From Sedimentisphaerales bacterium (GTDB taxonomy: Bacteria; Planctomycetota; Phycisphaerae; Sedimentisphaerales; SM23-30): DNA of 64,000 bases. The stretch lies in the NCBI GenBank assembly GCA_016928435.1, contig JAFGKT010000048.1, positions 1 to 64,000 of the forward strand. The letters are read 5' to 3'. The notes under the pieces are model-generated. The model saw only the letters and a list, made by a program, of their open reading frames with translations. It was not told the DNA's origin and searched no databases. Position numbers and translations under genes: made by a program. Below, piece after piece: positions 31,081 to 42,100 of this stretch (position 1 is its first letter; the number at the start of each line of letters is the position of its first letter).

Positions 31081-33147
31081 ATGAACAACAACCGTATTGA
31101 TCCTGCATGGTTTCTCGGTTCCCAAGGCCCCATCGCCCGGTATCTAAACGGTTATGAAGTTCGCCACGAACAAGTGGCTATGGCTCAGGCTATTCAACAA
31201 GCGTTCAGCTCTTCCCAGCATCTTGTCGTCGAAGCTGGAACCGGGGTCGGCAAAAGCTTCGCCTATCTCATTCCCGCCATTCAACGCGCCGTCGAAAACA
31301 AACAAAAAGTCGTTATCAGCACCTACACCATCGCCCTGCAAGAACAGCTCACTCGTAAAGACGTGCCCTTTATTCACGAAATCGCTGATCATGATTTTCT
31401 CTGCGTACTAGCCAAGGGCAGAGGGAACTACTTCTGTTGGCGCCGTTTTGAACACACAAAAAAAAGAGGCGGCACTCTTTTTGACAGCGAAGACCAATTC
31501 GAAGAACTGTCGAAAATCTATAGCTGGGCATTGGAAACCAAAGACGGTTCTCGCAGCAGTATGCAAGATCAGCCGTCTCCTGCTGTATGGGAACAAATCT
31601 GCAGCGACAGCACCGTGTGTATGGGGCGCAAGTGCCCGCATGTCGGCATCTGTTTCTATCAGCAAGTCAAAAGAAGAATATTCGGCGCCGACATAATTAT
31701 AACTAACCACGCCCTGTTATTCTCCGACTTGGCAGCGAAACTCGAAGGCGGGGCAATTCTGCCTAAATTCGAACTGCTCATACTCGATGAAGCCCACAAT
31801 GTGGAAAATGTCGCCAGCACTCACTTCGGCCTGCGCATAACCAATCATCAGATCAGCTATCTCCTAAACCGCATCTACAACCCCCGCACCGGCAAAGGCA
31901 TAGTCACCCCTTACTGCGACAACATGACCATCGAACTGCTTGCCGATGTCACCGATGCCGCTGAGAAATTCTTCGCCTCGCTGCAAACCTTCGATGAAGT
32001 TGAAAAATCCTATGGAGGCAACGGCAGAGTCCAAAAGAGCGCGGCGTTCGTCAATGTACTTAGTCGTCCTTTGATCGAGCTTGGCCAAAACCTCCATAAT
32101 ATCGCCGCGGAAATCGAAGACGAACAAGATCAAATGGAAATCGATTCTTACAGTGTCCGTTGTCTCGAAATGGCCGATGCGATAAAAACCTTTATCGATC
32201 AGCAGATCGGCGAAAGCGTTTATTGGGTCGAGGCCTCCCAACGCCGCTATCGCCCCACCGTTGCCGCGTGCGCCTCGCCATTACATGTAGGCAGTACACT
32301 GCAAAAGGCCCTCTTCTCCCAATGTTCCACGGTAGTCCTTACCAGCGCCACCATCGCCACCGGGTCAACAAAGCCAACCACTAAGAATCCATCAGCAACC
32401 GACGACGCTTATTCCGATCAGCTCATCGCCGGCACAGATAGACCTCCAGGATTCGATTTCTTCTGCTCAAGACTGGGGCTGGAAGAATGCCTCACCCTCC
32501 AATTGGGTTCACCCTTTGACTATCAATCCCAAGTAGAGGTTTTTGTCGAAGCATCGTTGCCCGATCCATCCCAGAAAACACAAGACTTTTTGGATGCCGC
32601 CGCCCAATGCGTAAAGAAATATCTCGAGCATACTATGGGCAAGGCGTTTTTGTTGTTCACGAGTTTCAAACAACTGGACCAAATGGCACAAGAGCTGCAA
32701 TCTTTCTGCCAGACACACAACCTCACTCTTTTGGCTCAGGGCAAAGGCAAAGACCGTTCTCAACTGCTGGACCAATTCCGCGAAAACACCAATAGTATTT
32801 TATTAGGGACAGACAGTTTCTGGCAAGGCGTGGATGTGCCCGGCGAAAGTCTTAGTAATGTAATTATCGTAAAACTTCCCTTTTCCGTACCGGACCATCC
32901 CTTGCTGCAAGCCCGGCTCGAACAAATCAAAAGCCAAGGCGGAAATCCATTCTTCGATTACCAACTGCCCGAAGCCATACTCAAGTTCAAACAGGGGTTC
33001 GGCCGATTGATTCGCTCCAAAACCGATACAGGAATTGTCGTTATATTGGACCCCCGCGTAGTCACCAAAAGGTATGGCAAAGCATTTCTTCGTGCCCTGC
33101 CCCCCTGCCCCGTGAATATCCGCACAAATAACACGCCCGAGCTTTGA
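31081..33147 (+). CDS. ATP-dependent DNA helicase, DinG/Rad3 (XPD)-like
   Basis: VEAGTGVGKSFAYLIPAIQ Walker A, LILDEAHN (DEAH), Cys motifs in FYQQ-region, QGFGRLIRSKTDTGIVVILDPR. Confidence 0.92.
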   Translation: MNNNRIDPAWFLGSQGPIARYLNGYEVRHEQVAMAQAIQQAFSSSQHLVVEAGTGVGKSFAYLIPAIQRAVENKQKVVISTYTIALQEQLTRKDVPFIHEIADHDFLCVLAKGRGNYFCWRRFEHTKKRGGTLFDSEDQFEELSKIYSWALETKDGSRSSMQDQPSPAVWEQICSDSTVCMGRKCPHVGICFYQQVKRRIFGADIIITNHALLFSDLAAKLEGGAILPKFELLILDEAHNVENVASTHFGLRITNHQISYLLNRIYNPRTGKGIVTPYCDNMTIELLADVTDAAEKFFASLQTFDEVEKSYGGNGRVQKSAAFVNVLSRPLIELGQNLHNIAAEIEDEQDQMEIDSYSVRCLEMADAIKTFIDQQIGESVYWVEASQRRYRPTVAACASPLHVGSTLQKALFSQCSTVVLTSATIATGSTKPTTKNPSATDDAYSDQLIAGTDRPPGFDFFCSRLGLEECLTLQLGSPFDYQSQVEVFVEASLPDPSQKTQDFLDAAAQCVKKYLEHTMGKAFLLFTSFKQLDQMAQELQSFCQTHNLTLLAQGKGKDRSQLLDQFRENTNSILLGTDSFWQGVDVPGESLSNVIIVKLPFSVPDHPLLQARLEQIKSQGGNPFFDYQLPEAILKFKQGFGRLIRSKTDTGIVVILDPRVVTKRYGKAFLRALPPCPVNIRTNNTPEL

Positions 33148-33230
33148 TCCGCCAGGGTGTTATTGCTCTAATCCATCAGCCCGCTTAGCTGCAACCTCGA
33201 TCTGTGGCAACTCTATTTACGCCCCAGCCG

Positions 33231-35477
33231 TTAAAGCCGCACATCCGGCGAAATGAAACGCAATAATGAATCGCAACCCCATTGGAACAGCGTAAACCGA
33301 CCGCACGCTATTCGTACTCGACCAGACATATAAGGCCGGGCACAATCCAAAACCTCCGCATCATCCAATTCTATCGTAATCTCATAAACCGGATCGGTAG
33401 GCCTTTCACTTCGCGTATAATAATCGTACTCCGTATAAACCTCGCCGCCGACTTTATGGCTCAATGCCATCTTCTCGCCAAATTCTCCCATACTGTCTTC
33501 ACAGTGATCACCCGGTCCTATCGCCACATGGCCGGTAAACGTATCACCCGGAAAAGCATACAGCATTAACTCCGCCGCCTGACCAATCTCATCCAAATCA
33601 GGGAATATCCGCGCGAGGTCGTCTTCCGAAACCCAAACCTTGGCCGTCATTTGCGAATTATCCGCTAGCAGGAACAGAATCGTACCTTTTCTCAAAAAAC
33701 GATTGTTTATGGAATCCAGTTCTGACACTGTACCCAAAACCTCACCCGAAAACGACGCCTGAACCTGCAACTCCGCTTCTATTGATCGCAGCCGTTCTAA
33801 GTCCGCCACTTTCGATTCTCGACGCTCGATCAACATATCCGCTTCCGCGTTCTGACCGTAGCGGCGTAACTGGTCGATCTGAATATCAAACTGCTGAATC
33901 TCATAGCCGGTCTGTTCTATCTGCAACTGCAAATCTCTGTTTTCTAACAGCGCCACGGTTCCCGATTGATCCGTGCCGTCAACCGTTATGTAGCTTCCTT
34001 CCTTCACGGAATCGACAAGCTGCAACTGGCCATCAACTCCCGTGCGAACCAATTGCACTTGTGCCGGCTCTAAAACAAAATTCAGCGTAACATGCTGTTC
34101 CATCGGCCAGAACAAGACCATGCCGACCAATATCACCAATATCGCTAATATAATCACCAAACGCGTATTTGATATACCCAATGCGATGCGTTGCTTAGCT
34201 ATACGACTACCTCCCTGAACCAAAGGCGTTAACATCATTTTCCAAATCGCAAGCACAACCAAAACCTGACCTAGCCAGGCTAGATGCAAACCGTCCAATA
34301 TGCGATATAGGCCAAACATTATCGCAAACAGAATAAACCAACGGTACAAATAGGCTGACACACTATAGAAAGGGAAAACCGAACGAAAACGATGTTCCTC
34401 CGGCATCTCGTCACTGTGCCCACCCAAAACGCAGCGTACAAAAAGATTACGCATATAGTCGTTAGAACGCTGGCGAAGATTCGGCACTTCAATCAAATCC
34501 ATCAGCATGTAATATCCATCATATCTCAATAATGGATTAGCGTTGAATAGCACGGTCTGGAACGAACAAGCTACTACAACATTGAATGCCATCAGATTTA
34601 TAAAGTCAGGCGAATTCGTATAGTACCAGACAATCGCAGCTATCCCCGCGAAGATCATCTCCGTCATTATCCCCGCGGCCGTTACAAATATCCGATGGCG
34701 CTTATGCGGAAAAGTCCAAGAATCGGTCACATTACAATAAAAAAACGGCACAAAAACCAAAAACAGCCACCCCATCTCGTGAACTTCCCCCCCATAATTC
34801 TTGCACGTTAAACCGTGTCCGAATTCGTGCAGTCCCTTGATAATCCAAAGCGTCGCCAGCAATAACGGCATATTATAGATCGTGAAAAACTGGGTGCTGA
34901 ACGTTTCGCTGAAATCATCCCAGCGGTGCAAAATCATCCCAAGGCCCACGAACATCAACGCCAGATACAGCACAAAACTGGGCCAAGTCCATATAAAACG
35001 CAAATGCTCCCAGATGCGACCCAAAATCTTGTCGGGATCAAAAACCGGTATCTTGACAAACAGGAAGTTCTGGAACATCGCCTTGGTTTTCAACCACCAC
35101 TTTTTCCGCGACAAACGATACAGAACTTCGTCACGGTCCGGCTGCGCTATCGTAATAACCCCCTTACTGGTCAAGGCCCGCACAAATTGCGCAACCTCCG
35201 CGTTGTTCAGACAGTCAGTCCTAAATTCCTTGCGATGAGCCGCTTTTAGCTGCGCCAACGTAATATCATTACGCAATTGATTGATAATGAAGTATTCTTC
35301 CCGGTTAAAGCGATAATAACGCAGCGAAACCGGGTCTTTGATAACCCAATATGGCTGGCCGTCGTAAATCTGCGGATAAGCCAGCAGCTCCCTTCGCACC
35401 TTGGGAAGAAGCTGATGCTCCGGCAAATCGCTATTGGGCGACCCCGCCCCATCATACCTTTTGTAGTTGGATTGCAT
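33231..35477 (-). CDS. PqqD-like domain + M50 (site-2 protease-like) membrane domain + HlyD-type C-terminal domain
   Basis: WVIKDPVSLRYYRFNREEYFIINQL; LHEFGHGLTCKNYGGEVHEMGW (HExxH); NANPLLRYDGYYMLMDLIEVPNL; C-terminal barrel/lipoyl-like region with helical hairpin. Confidence 0.85.
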   Translation of the reverse strand: MQSNYKRYDGAGSPNSDLPEHQLLPKVRRELLAYPQIYDGQPYWVIKDPVSLRYYRFNREEYFIINQLRNDITLAQLKAAHRKEFRTDCLNNAEVAQFVRALTSKGVITIAQPDRDEVLYRLSRKKWWLKTKAMFQNFLFVKIPVFDPDKILGRIWEHLRFIWTWPSFVLYLALMFVGLGMILHRWDDFSETFSTQFFTIYNMPLLLATLWIIKGLHEFGHGLTCKNYGGEVHEMGWLFLVFVPFFYCNVTDSWTFPHKRHRIFVTAAGIMTEMIFAGIAAIVWYYTNSPDFINLMAFNVVVACSFQTVLFNANPLLRYDGYYMLMDLIEVPNLRQRSNDYMRNLFVRCVLGGHSDEMPEEHRFRSVFPFYSVSAYLYRWFILFAIMFGLYRILDGLHLAWLGQVLVVLAIWKMMLTPLVQGGSRIAKQRIALGISNTRLVIILAILVILVGMVLFWPMEQHVTLNFVLEPAQVQLVRTGVDGQLQLVDSVKEGSYITVDGTDQSGTVALLENRDLQLQIEQTGYEIQQFDIQIDQLRRYGQNAEADMLIERRESKVADLERLRSIEAELQVQASFSGEVLGTVSELDSINNRFLRKGTILFLLADNSQMTAKVWVSEDDLARIFPDLDEIGQAAELMLYAFPGDTFTGHVAIGPGDHCEDSMGEFGEKMALSHKVGGEVYTEYDYYTRSERPTDPVYEITIELDDAEVLDCARPYMSGRVRIACGRFTLFQWGCDSLLRFISPDVRL

Positions 35478-35540
35478 ATTTTTACTACGTATCTAAAAAT
35501 CTAAAAACCGATAGCCCAACAGTCGTCGCTACAAGTCTTA

Positions 35541-36509
35541 TTAATCCACCAACTCCACCCGACCACTCATGCCCGGCCGAAAACGATAACGATACTCCGA
35601 TTCCCCAGTACCAGGCAAAACCGGATTCTCAAATTCCACTTCTACCGTAAACCGACCCGTGGACCCAATGGTGGGACTTATATAAACCACATGACCAACG
35701 AACGCCTCGTCACCAGCGCCTTGCACATAAATATTCGCTGTCTGTCCTAAATGAACATTCGCCAATTGCTCAGGAGGAAAATTCTCCGATATCCGTAAAA
35801 AATCAACCTTCATCAAGGCTATAACCGGTTGGCCACGGGTAACCATCTCACCCACTACCACTTGCTTCACTTGATCATAAGCAGTAATGTCAAGACTGGA
35901 AAACGGCACTACGACCCCATCCATCGGAGCCACAATCGAGTGCTTGGCCAGCAGAACCTCATTCTGACGCAACTCCAGTTCCAACAGACGTACGTTCATT
36001 TGTGCTTCTTGCAGAGCGTACCTCGCCATGTCACGCCGTTGAGTAGCTTCTCGCATTTCTTTGGGCGAACCAACACGAGCTCCGCCGACTTCTGTCTCAA
36101 AAAGTCTCTGCACAATCTCCAAGTTGTCTTGAGCATACTCCAACGCAGTCTCTGCTTCTGCAATATCGGTATTCATTTCAAGCTGAGCCGTTATGCGCTC
36201 TACTGCTATTTCAACCAGAGTACTATCCAGCCGTATCAGCACATCACCAGCGCTCACAAAATCCTGCGGCTCACTCTCAATAGAACCTATCAGACCTTCA
36301 ACTTCGGCACTTAAAACTGCCACTCGTTGCGCCCGCAGAAAGCCCGAAAACATCTCCGAATTGCCATAGTTGCCGTAGTCATCTGAATCCGAACCAGCCA
36401 CTTGGGCCATGACATCGTCGGCAAAAAAACCGGATGCCAAAAACAAACAAACCAAAAGAAACAGTCCCGTCTTACGTTGCATCACGCCATTATCAATCAT
36501 ATGCGTCAT
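35541..36509 (-). CDS. HlyD/RND-type periplasmic adaptor protein
   Basis: Signal peptide GLFLLVCLFLASGFFADDVMA; SAEVEGLIGSIESEPQDFVSAGDVLIRLD; SIVAPMDGVVV. Confidence 0.87.
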   Translation of the reverse strand: MTHMIDNGVMQRKTGLFLLVCLFLASGFFADDVMAQVAGSDSDDYGNYGNSEMFSGFLRAQRVAVLSAEVEGLIGSIESEPQDFVSAGDVLIRLDSTLVEIAVERITAQLEMNTDIAEAETALEYAQDNLEIVQRLFETEVGGARVGSPKEMREATQRRDMARYALQEAQMNVRLLELELRQNEVLLAKHSIVAPMDGVVVPFSSLDITAYDQVKQVVVGEMVTRGQPVIALMKVDFLRISENFPPEQLANVHLGQTANIYVQGAGDEAFVGHVVYISPTIGSTGRFTVEVEFENPVLPGTGESEYRYRFRPGMSGRVELVD

Positions 36510-36515
36510 CCCTTA

Positions 36516-38498
36516 TTAAAATGTCGATCTACGTACAAAATCCACAAACTCATGCGTAACCGCGTATAGCAAATTGCCTCCGCCGCATTCAACCGCCACC
36601 TTTCCTTCCATCCCTTGACGCAAACCCATTTTACGCAATTCTTCCGGCACAGAAACTCGCACACTTATCACATTGCGGTATTCTCGTTCACCCGTAGCGA
36701 TCACCTGGGCACGAGGCGCAACTGAAATAACTTCGCTGGCGTACTTCCTATCTGGATGAGCGTTCAAAATAACCCAAGCACGCAGAGGTTCGACACGTTC
36801 CGGGTCATCATAGGCCCGCAGTAAATCTCCCGCGTCATTTTCCGGTACCGAAACTAAGAACTCCCATTCTGTATCATCTGGAACAATCTCCAGAATCGCT
36901 TCGCCACGAGTCACCGGTCGAGAAAGCAAATGTGCTATCGTACTCTCCGAGCTAACAACCCTGCCCGAAACCGGAGCGATAATCTGAAACTGACTCATTT
37001 GATGCTCCAGAATCGCTTGCTCAGCTTCCAAAGCATTCATACTCAGTTGATAGCGATCCGCCATTGCTGCATTACCGCTTTGCCGAGCTTGATTGCGGAG
37101 CAACCTAGCCTCCTCCCATTGGTGTGTAACCCTATCAATCGAACTTTGCATAGCCCTGTCGTCCAGAGAGGCTAGGACATCCCCCGCTGCCACTATATGG
37201 TCTTCAGGAACCGAAACCTCACGAATCACACCGTCTTGTTGCGCGTACGCCATCCGTGCCGATACAGCCACCACCTCCGCTGTACCAACAATCTTTATTT
37301 CCATTGGAACCAATATTGGTATCAAAACTAGAGCCAAAACCACCGCCGCCCAGAAAATCCGTCGCGCTCGCCCCATACGCCATACTCGATCCCGCAAACG
37401 TCCCAAAGGCCGCATCAGAAACGCGAACGGCAAAGTGCTATAAGACATACTATTGTACAACGCTACCCCCGCGTCGGTCAGTAAGCCCTCGCACTGCAAA
37501 CGCTCAGAATCGGTTATCGCTTCCTCAGTAGCCTTTTCCACAATCATGGCGCCAACAACATTATCTTCATAGCGAATTGGAAAAACGCCTAAACTCTTAG
37601 ACTCCGCTTGGAGCATGTACAAACGAGCCGCCGTTATCAAATCACCACCTTCCGACACCTCCGCCGAATTCACCGCCTCCGGATTATCAACCAATAGCGT
37701 TTTATTGTTCTCACAAACAACCCGCGCTATTTCGCTGATGCTTTTGACAAAACTGCTCTTTACCGCCACCGATTCCAAACCTGACACCGACTCAACCCGA
37801 AACTTACCCTTGGCGTTGTACGTCCCCACCATACACCGATACACACCCAACAACTCCTGTCCGTAATTCGCCAACGCGTAGCAAACCCGCTGCGGATCCA
37901 AACTGCTATGCAATGAGCTGACGTAATCTCGCAGTCGGTCACTGCGAGTCATTTCTTCGTGCAAATCCTCGATCCGTTTGCGTTGCAGGAAAATCCCCAC
38001 ACGGGCGCACAAACCAACAACAAACCCGCCATAGCCGCGAACCGCTCTCGGATCAACCTCTTCCGGTGAAATCAACGCCAGAACCGCCGCAACCTTTTTG
38101 CCTTCAACAATCGGTACAAACAGCAATGTGTTAGGGCAATCATTCTGCACCGAATCCCCCAGACCTCCGTCGTACACATTCGCTCCCCCGTTGCCAGGCA
38201 AAATCACCGCCGAACCGGTTTGCACCACTCGGCCGACCGCCATGTCTGCCAACTGTCTTTGCCGCCCGTTTTCCTCCAGTCCAGCCGGACTCAAGTTCAT
38301 GTGACAGACCATCTCCCAACTGTCACCTTCGCCAACCCAAATCGCTCCGCCGACTCCCAATACCGATACCGTCTGCTCGAGAAAGATCCGAAACAAATCT
38401 TCTCGGCTTGTATCACTTACGCAAAGCTCTACAACGGCACGTTCAAGTTGGCTCAATCGTTCTTGGAACGCACTAAGCTGAGCATTCATTTCCGCCAT
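36516..38498 (-). CDS. GAF domain(s) + TM + HlyD-type adaptor fusion
   Basis: N-terminal GAF-like region; TM RIFWAAVVLALVLIPILVPMEI; QDGVIREVSVPEDHIVAAGDVLASLDD and FQIIAPVSGRVVSSE lipoyl halves. Confidence 0.85.
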   Translation of the reverse strand: MAEMNAQLSAFQERLSQLERAVVELCVSDTSREDLFRIFLEQTVSVLGVGGAIWVGEGDSWEMVCHMNLSPAGLEENGRQRQLADMAVGRVVQTGSAVILPGNGGANVYDGGLGDSVQNDCPNTLLFVPIVEGKKVAAVLALISPEEVDPRAVRGYGGFVVGLCARVGIFLQRKRIEDLHEEMTRSDRLRDYVSSLHSSLDPQRVCYALANYGQELLGVYRCMVGTYNAKGKFRVESVSGLESVAVKSSFVKSISEIARVVCENNKTLLVDNPEAVNSAEVSEGGDLITAARLYMLQAESKSLGVFPIRYEDNVVGAMIVEKATEEAITDSERLQCEGLLTDAGVALYNSMSYSTLPFAFLMRPLGRLRDRVWRMGRARRIFWAAVVLALVLIPILVPMEIKIVGTAEVVAVSARMAYAQQDGVIREVSVPEDHIVAAGDVLASLDDRAMQSSIDRVTHQWEEARLLRNQARQSGNAAMADRYQLSMNALEAEQAILEHQMSQFQIIAPVSGRVVSSESTIAHLLSRPVTRGEAILEIVPDDTEWEFLVSVPENDAGDLLRAYDDPERVEPLRAWVILNAHPDRKYASEVISVAPRAQVIATGEREYRNVISVRVSVPEELRKMGLRQGMEGKVAVECGGGNLLYAVTHEFVDFVRRSTF

Positions 38499-39022
38499 GC
38501 GGACCTCCGAAACAACTCATGGAATAGTCAAACCAGATTAAAAAGCACATCATAGCACATTGAGTCCCTAGGCAAAACCATTTTCTCGCAATCAAAACGC
38601 CAAATGAGCGCATTAAGCCAACCGGGCCAACAGCATTGCTCGTGTCCATCCACTGTAATCCTGTCAATCCGCTTAAAACCCGCTTCCATACTAGTCCACA
38701 AACCAGGAATTCGTCCGTCGTTTGCTCCACCGCTTCTTTACGGCTCTGACCTCCAAAAATCCAGTTCATCCTGGCATACCACAGCAAGCCGGCATCCATC
38801 CCAGATCTTTCGCCATCGTTGTATTTATTCCCCAACCCCCATGGCCCCCAGCATCCCAACACCAAATCAGCGCCCTAAGCGTAAACGCGGTGATTATCTA
38901 CCAGTCAAGTAGAATGGGCTCTCAAGCTCATACCGTCCAACACAACTCAAGTATTCTTGCTTGAGATTCATAACCATTGAAGTACAAAAAATCATAAGGC
39001 CACATGCAGATGCCCATACCAC

Positions 39023-39060
39023 AAAAGAAAAGGCCCGGCCTGCAAAAGCAAGCCGAGCCT
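39023..39060 (-). terminator. Rho-independent terminator of the giant surface protein gene
   Basis: On the minus strand: AGGCTCGGCTTGC-TTTT-GCAGGCCGGGCCT followed by TTTTCTTTTG. Confidence 0.75.
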
Positions 39061-39115
39061 TTATCATCGTCTAACAGAATCAGCTTAACGCCGATTCTTT
39101 ACCGAACTCATCAGC

Positions 39116-42100
39116 TTAGATCAAACCACTGTTCCAGAGGTTGAATCCGCCAATGTTCCAGGCCGTCACGCCACCACTGAACGTGTTGCCAATCGCATGA
39201 GTATTGACATTCAGGTTCGTGGTGTGACCTTGGACGGTGCTGTTCAGCAACATACCGGCTTGCAGCGCCGTTACATCGCCACCAACACGCAGGCCCATCA
39301 CATGGTTCGAGCAGCTGATGCTATGGGCATCGCCGCGGATGAACGCCTGACTCAGGATGCTGCCGCCGGTCACGCTTACGTCACCAGCGTCGCCGCCAAC
39401 CCACAGACCGAACAGGTGTCTGCCCGCATTGATATCCGCCGCGTCACCATCAACAACCAAACCGGTCGTCATAACGGTGCCATTGATATCAACGGTATCA
39501 ACATGCGCGGTTCCAGGAGCAGCATAATCGCCGTCATCACTCAGAACACTGTCGCCGATACCAGCACGAACATTGTTGACTACCCGATACAGATCAATGA
39601 TCGAGGCCCAGTCAGTGTTGCTGGTCGGTGCCATATCAGCATTCAAGCTCAGAATGTTGGCAACGCCGTAACCATTTACGTCAACATCCGTAAGCTTATC
39701 GAAGATACGGGTGAAGTTAGTGGTGATAACACCGCCACCAACCAATGCCAACGTTTGGTCCTGGCCAGCCATGTTCAACCAATGTACACCTTCGTTTACG
39801 CCAAAGGTGCCGGTGGTCGTTACATTGGCAAGCTGAGCGGCCGCGGCGTCAATCACGCCGAAGTTGAACGCGTTCAAATCAGCACCAACGGCAATCGTGT
39901 CGGTCGCGACTACGCGAGCTACTTCACCATTGCTGGCGTCATCAGGATTCGGGGTAATGTTTATGGTACCGAGCCATGCGCCATCAACAGTCAGCACATT
40001 CACGTCACCGGAAACGTCCAGCGTGCTGCCGGCTGCCAAACCGCCAACCAGGCGGATGCTCGTGCCGTCAACAATAGCCAGTGTCGTTGCACCGGTTACC
40101 GAAACATCCAAACCGTTGGTGTTAAGAGCGGCACCAACAACCACAACATCCTCGCCATTAATCACGAGTACGTTGGTTCGGTCATGATTCCACGAACTCT
40201 CGACATTGCCTTGAGCATCATGCCAGTTGTTCGGGCAGATGATCCGATCAATGTCAGCCGTGAAGGCAACCTGCAATTGTACCCAAGCAGAACCGCTCGG
40301 TACGTTGATACCACCGAAGTCACCGCCCGATTGGATCGTAGCGGAAATACTGCCGGTCGGCAGGAAGAAGTCACCCATGGCTTGATCGACCAGCAGGTCA
40401 ATGCCTTGAACGATCGTAGGATCAGCGTAAGCGACAAAGCGTGCTTCCGTTGCTTCGTCGTTGTCGTAGCTGTTATCGTTATCGCCATCGACGAACCAAG
40501 GAGTTCCGGTCCACATGCTGGCCAGCATGTTACGGTTCTCACCGATGTCACCAGACTCAGACAGGATACCGCCATCGAACCAAGTCGGTATGCCGGTCAG
40601 GCTGTACAGGCCGATCGGGCCGCCTGCGTCATCAGCGGTGTAGGTCACAGCCAGAACACCCTCAGCGATAAACTCGCCGTCGATATCCAAGCTCGCTACG
40701 ATACTGCCAATCGATACACCCGAGTGAACATCGCCGTCGATGTTGCCATCCTGCGAAATGATATCACCAATCGCGCCTGGGATATCAGCGACGATTTCAA
40801 CGTCGCCTTCAGCAATGACACCACCGGAGCTTTGAACCTGCAGGATCACATCGATCGGGAGGTCATCAACATCGTCACCGGCAGCAGTGTCAAGCAGGGT
40901 CGGAGCGTAAACGATCGTCGCGTTGTTGATCGCGGTCATGCCGGCAGGCAAACCAGCCGGATATGCACCGGTGATCTGGGCCAGCAACTCAGCGCTGGTG
41001 TCAACATCAGCGTCATCGTCAACAACGAACCAGCCAACATTGGCCGGACTTGCGATAACAAAGTTAGCAGTCACAGCGTCAAGAGCAATCACGTTGCCGA
41101 TGTCCATGGCGTCGCCATTGAGGTCAACCACATACAGGCCGGCAGCCGCAGCGCCATCGTTAATAATGTAAACATCGCCAATGGTGTCAGTACCGTTGCC
41201 AAAGGCATTAGCAGCCCATTGAACAACGATTGCACCAGCTTGATCGCCACCTGCCACAGCCGCCGTGACACCGATGTAATCAATGTCGCCGAGATCGCCG
41301 AAGACTTCATGATCAATAATGGTTACACTTTCAACACCAACAGAACCACCGATTACGGCAGCACTGGTAATGCCGGTACCTTCGATCAACACATCAGCAT
41401 CAAGAACGTGCTCAGCACGATCGCCGCCGGTGTTGCCACCGATGAAGATGTCCGAGTTCAAAGAAGGCTGAGTACTCATACCGTCAGCGATAATCGCCGT
41501 GGTGGTGCCCGCAATAACTACGACATCACTGTCGCCGTTGTTACCAAGTTCGTCACCGACCTTGATACCGCGGAGATCGCCATCCTGCTCAATGTTGTTG
41601 TCTTCCAGATCGTCGTTCACACCTGTGACAATCACATCGTTGTTGATGTCATCAGCAACAAGGATATCGGTTTCAGGAGCGTCGCCGATGTAGATGTTAG
41701 CATTCACTGAGCCGCTCGGGGTCTCATCGGTATCGGTGTAATCGCCGTCGTTGTTACCATCGATCGCGATACCGACCAAGATGTCAGCACCTGAGGTTTG
41801 CCCGTTGTGAATGATACCCGGTATGGTCAAAGCGCCGGCCAGGTTGCCACCGATGGCGATAGCGGCCGAGGTATTGGTTCCATCAGCAATCAAGCTGCCG
41901 TTATCCCGCGAGCCAACTGCTTCACCGGTAATCGCTGCCTGAGTGGCGTCGATATAATCATCGCCGGTCAAAGTGATCGGACCAGAATTGCCGGTTACAA
42001 CAACGTTAATGTTGGCTGCGCCAGGATTGCTCATCGACTGAACAATCATGTTACCCAGCATCGCGTCAGCGTCAGAAACGCTGGTCGCCGGGTTCAAGCC

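Noticed and set aside
38473-38865. 130-aa minus-strand ORF before the GAF-HlyD gene
   Set aside because: Overlaps the GAF-HlyD start, has odd composition (Trp/Cys/Gly rich) and no domain-like pattern; probably spurious.
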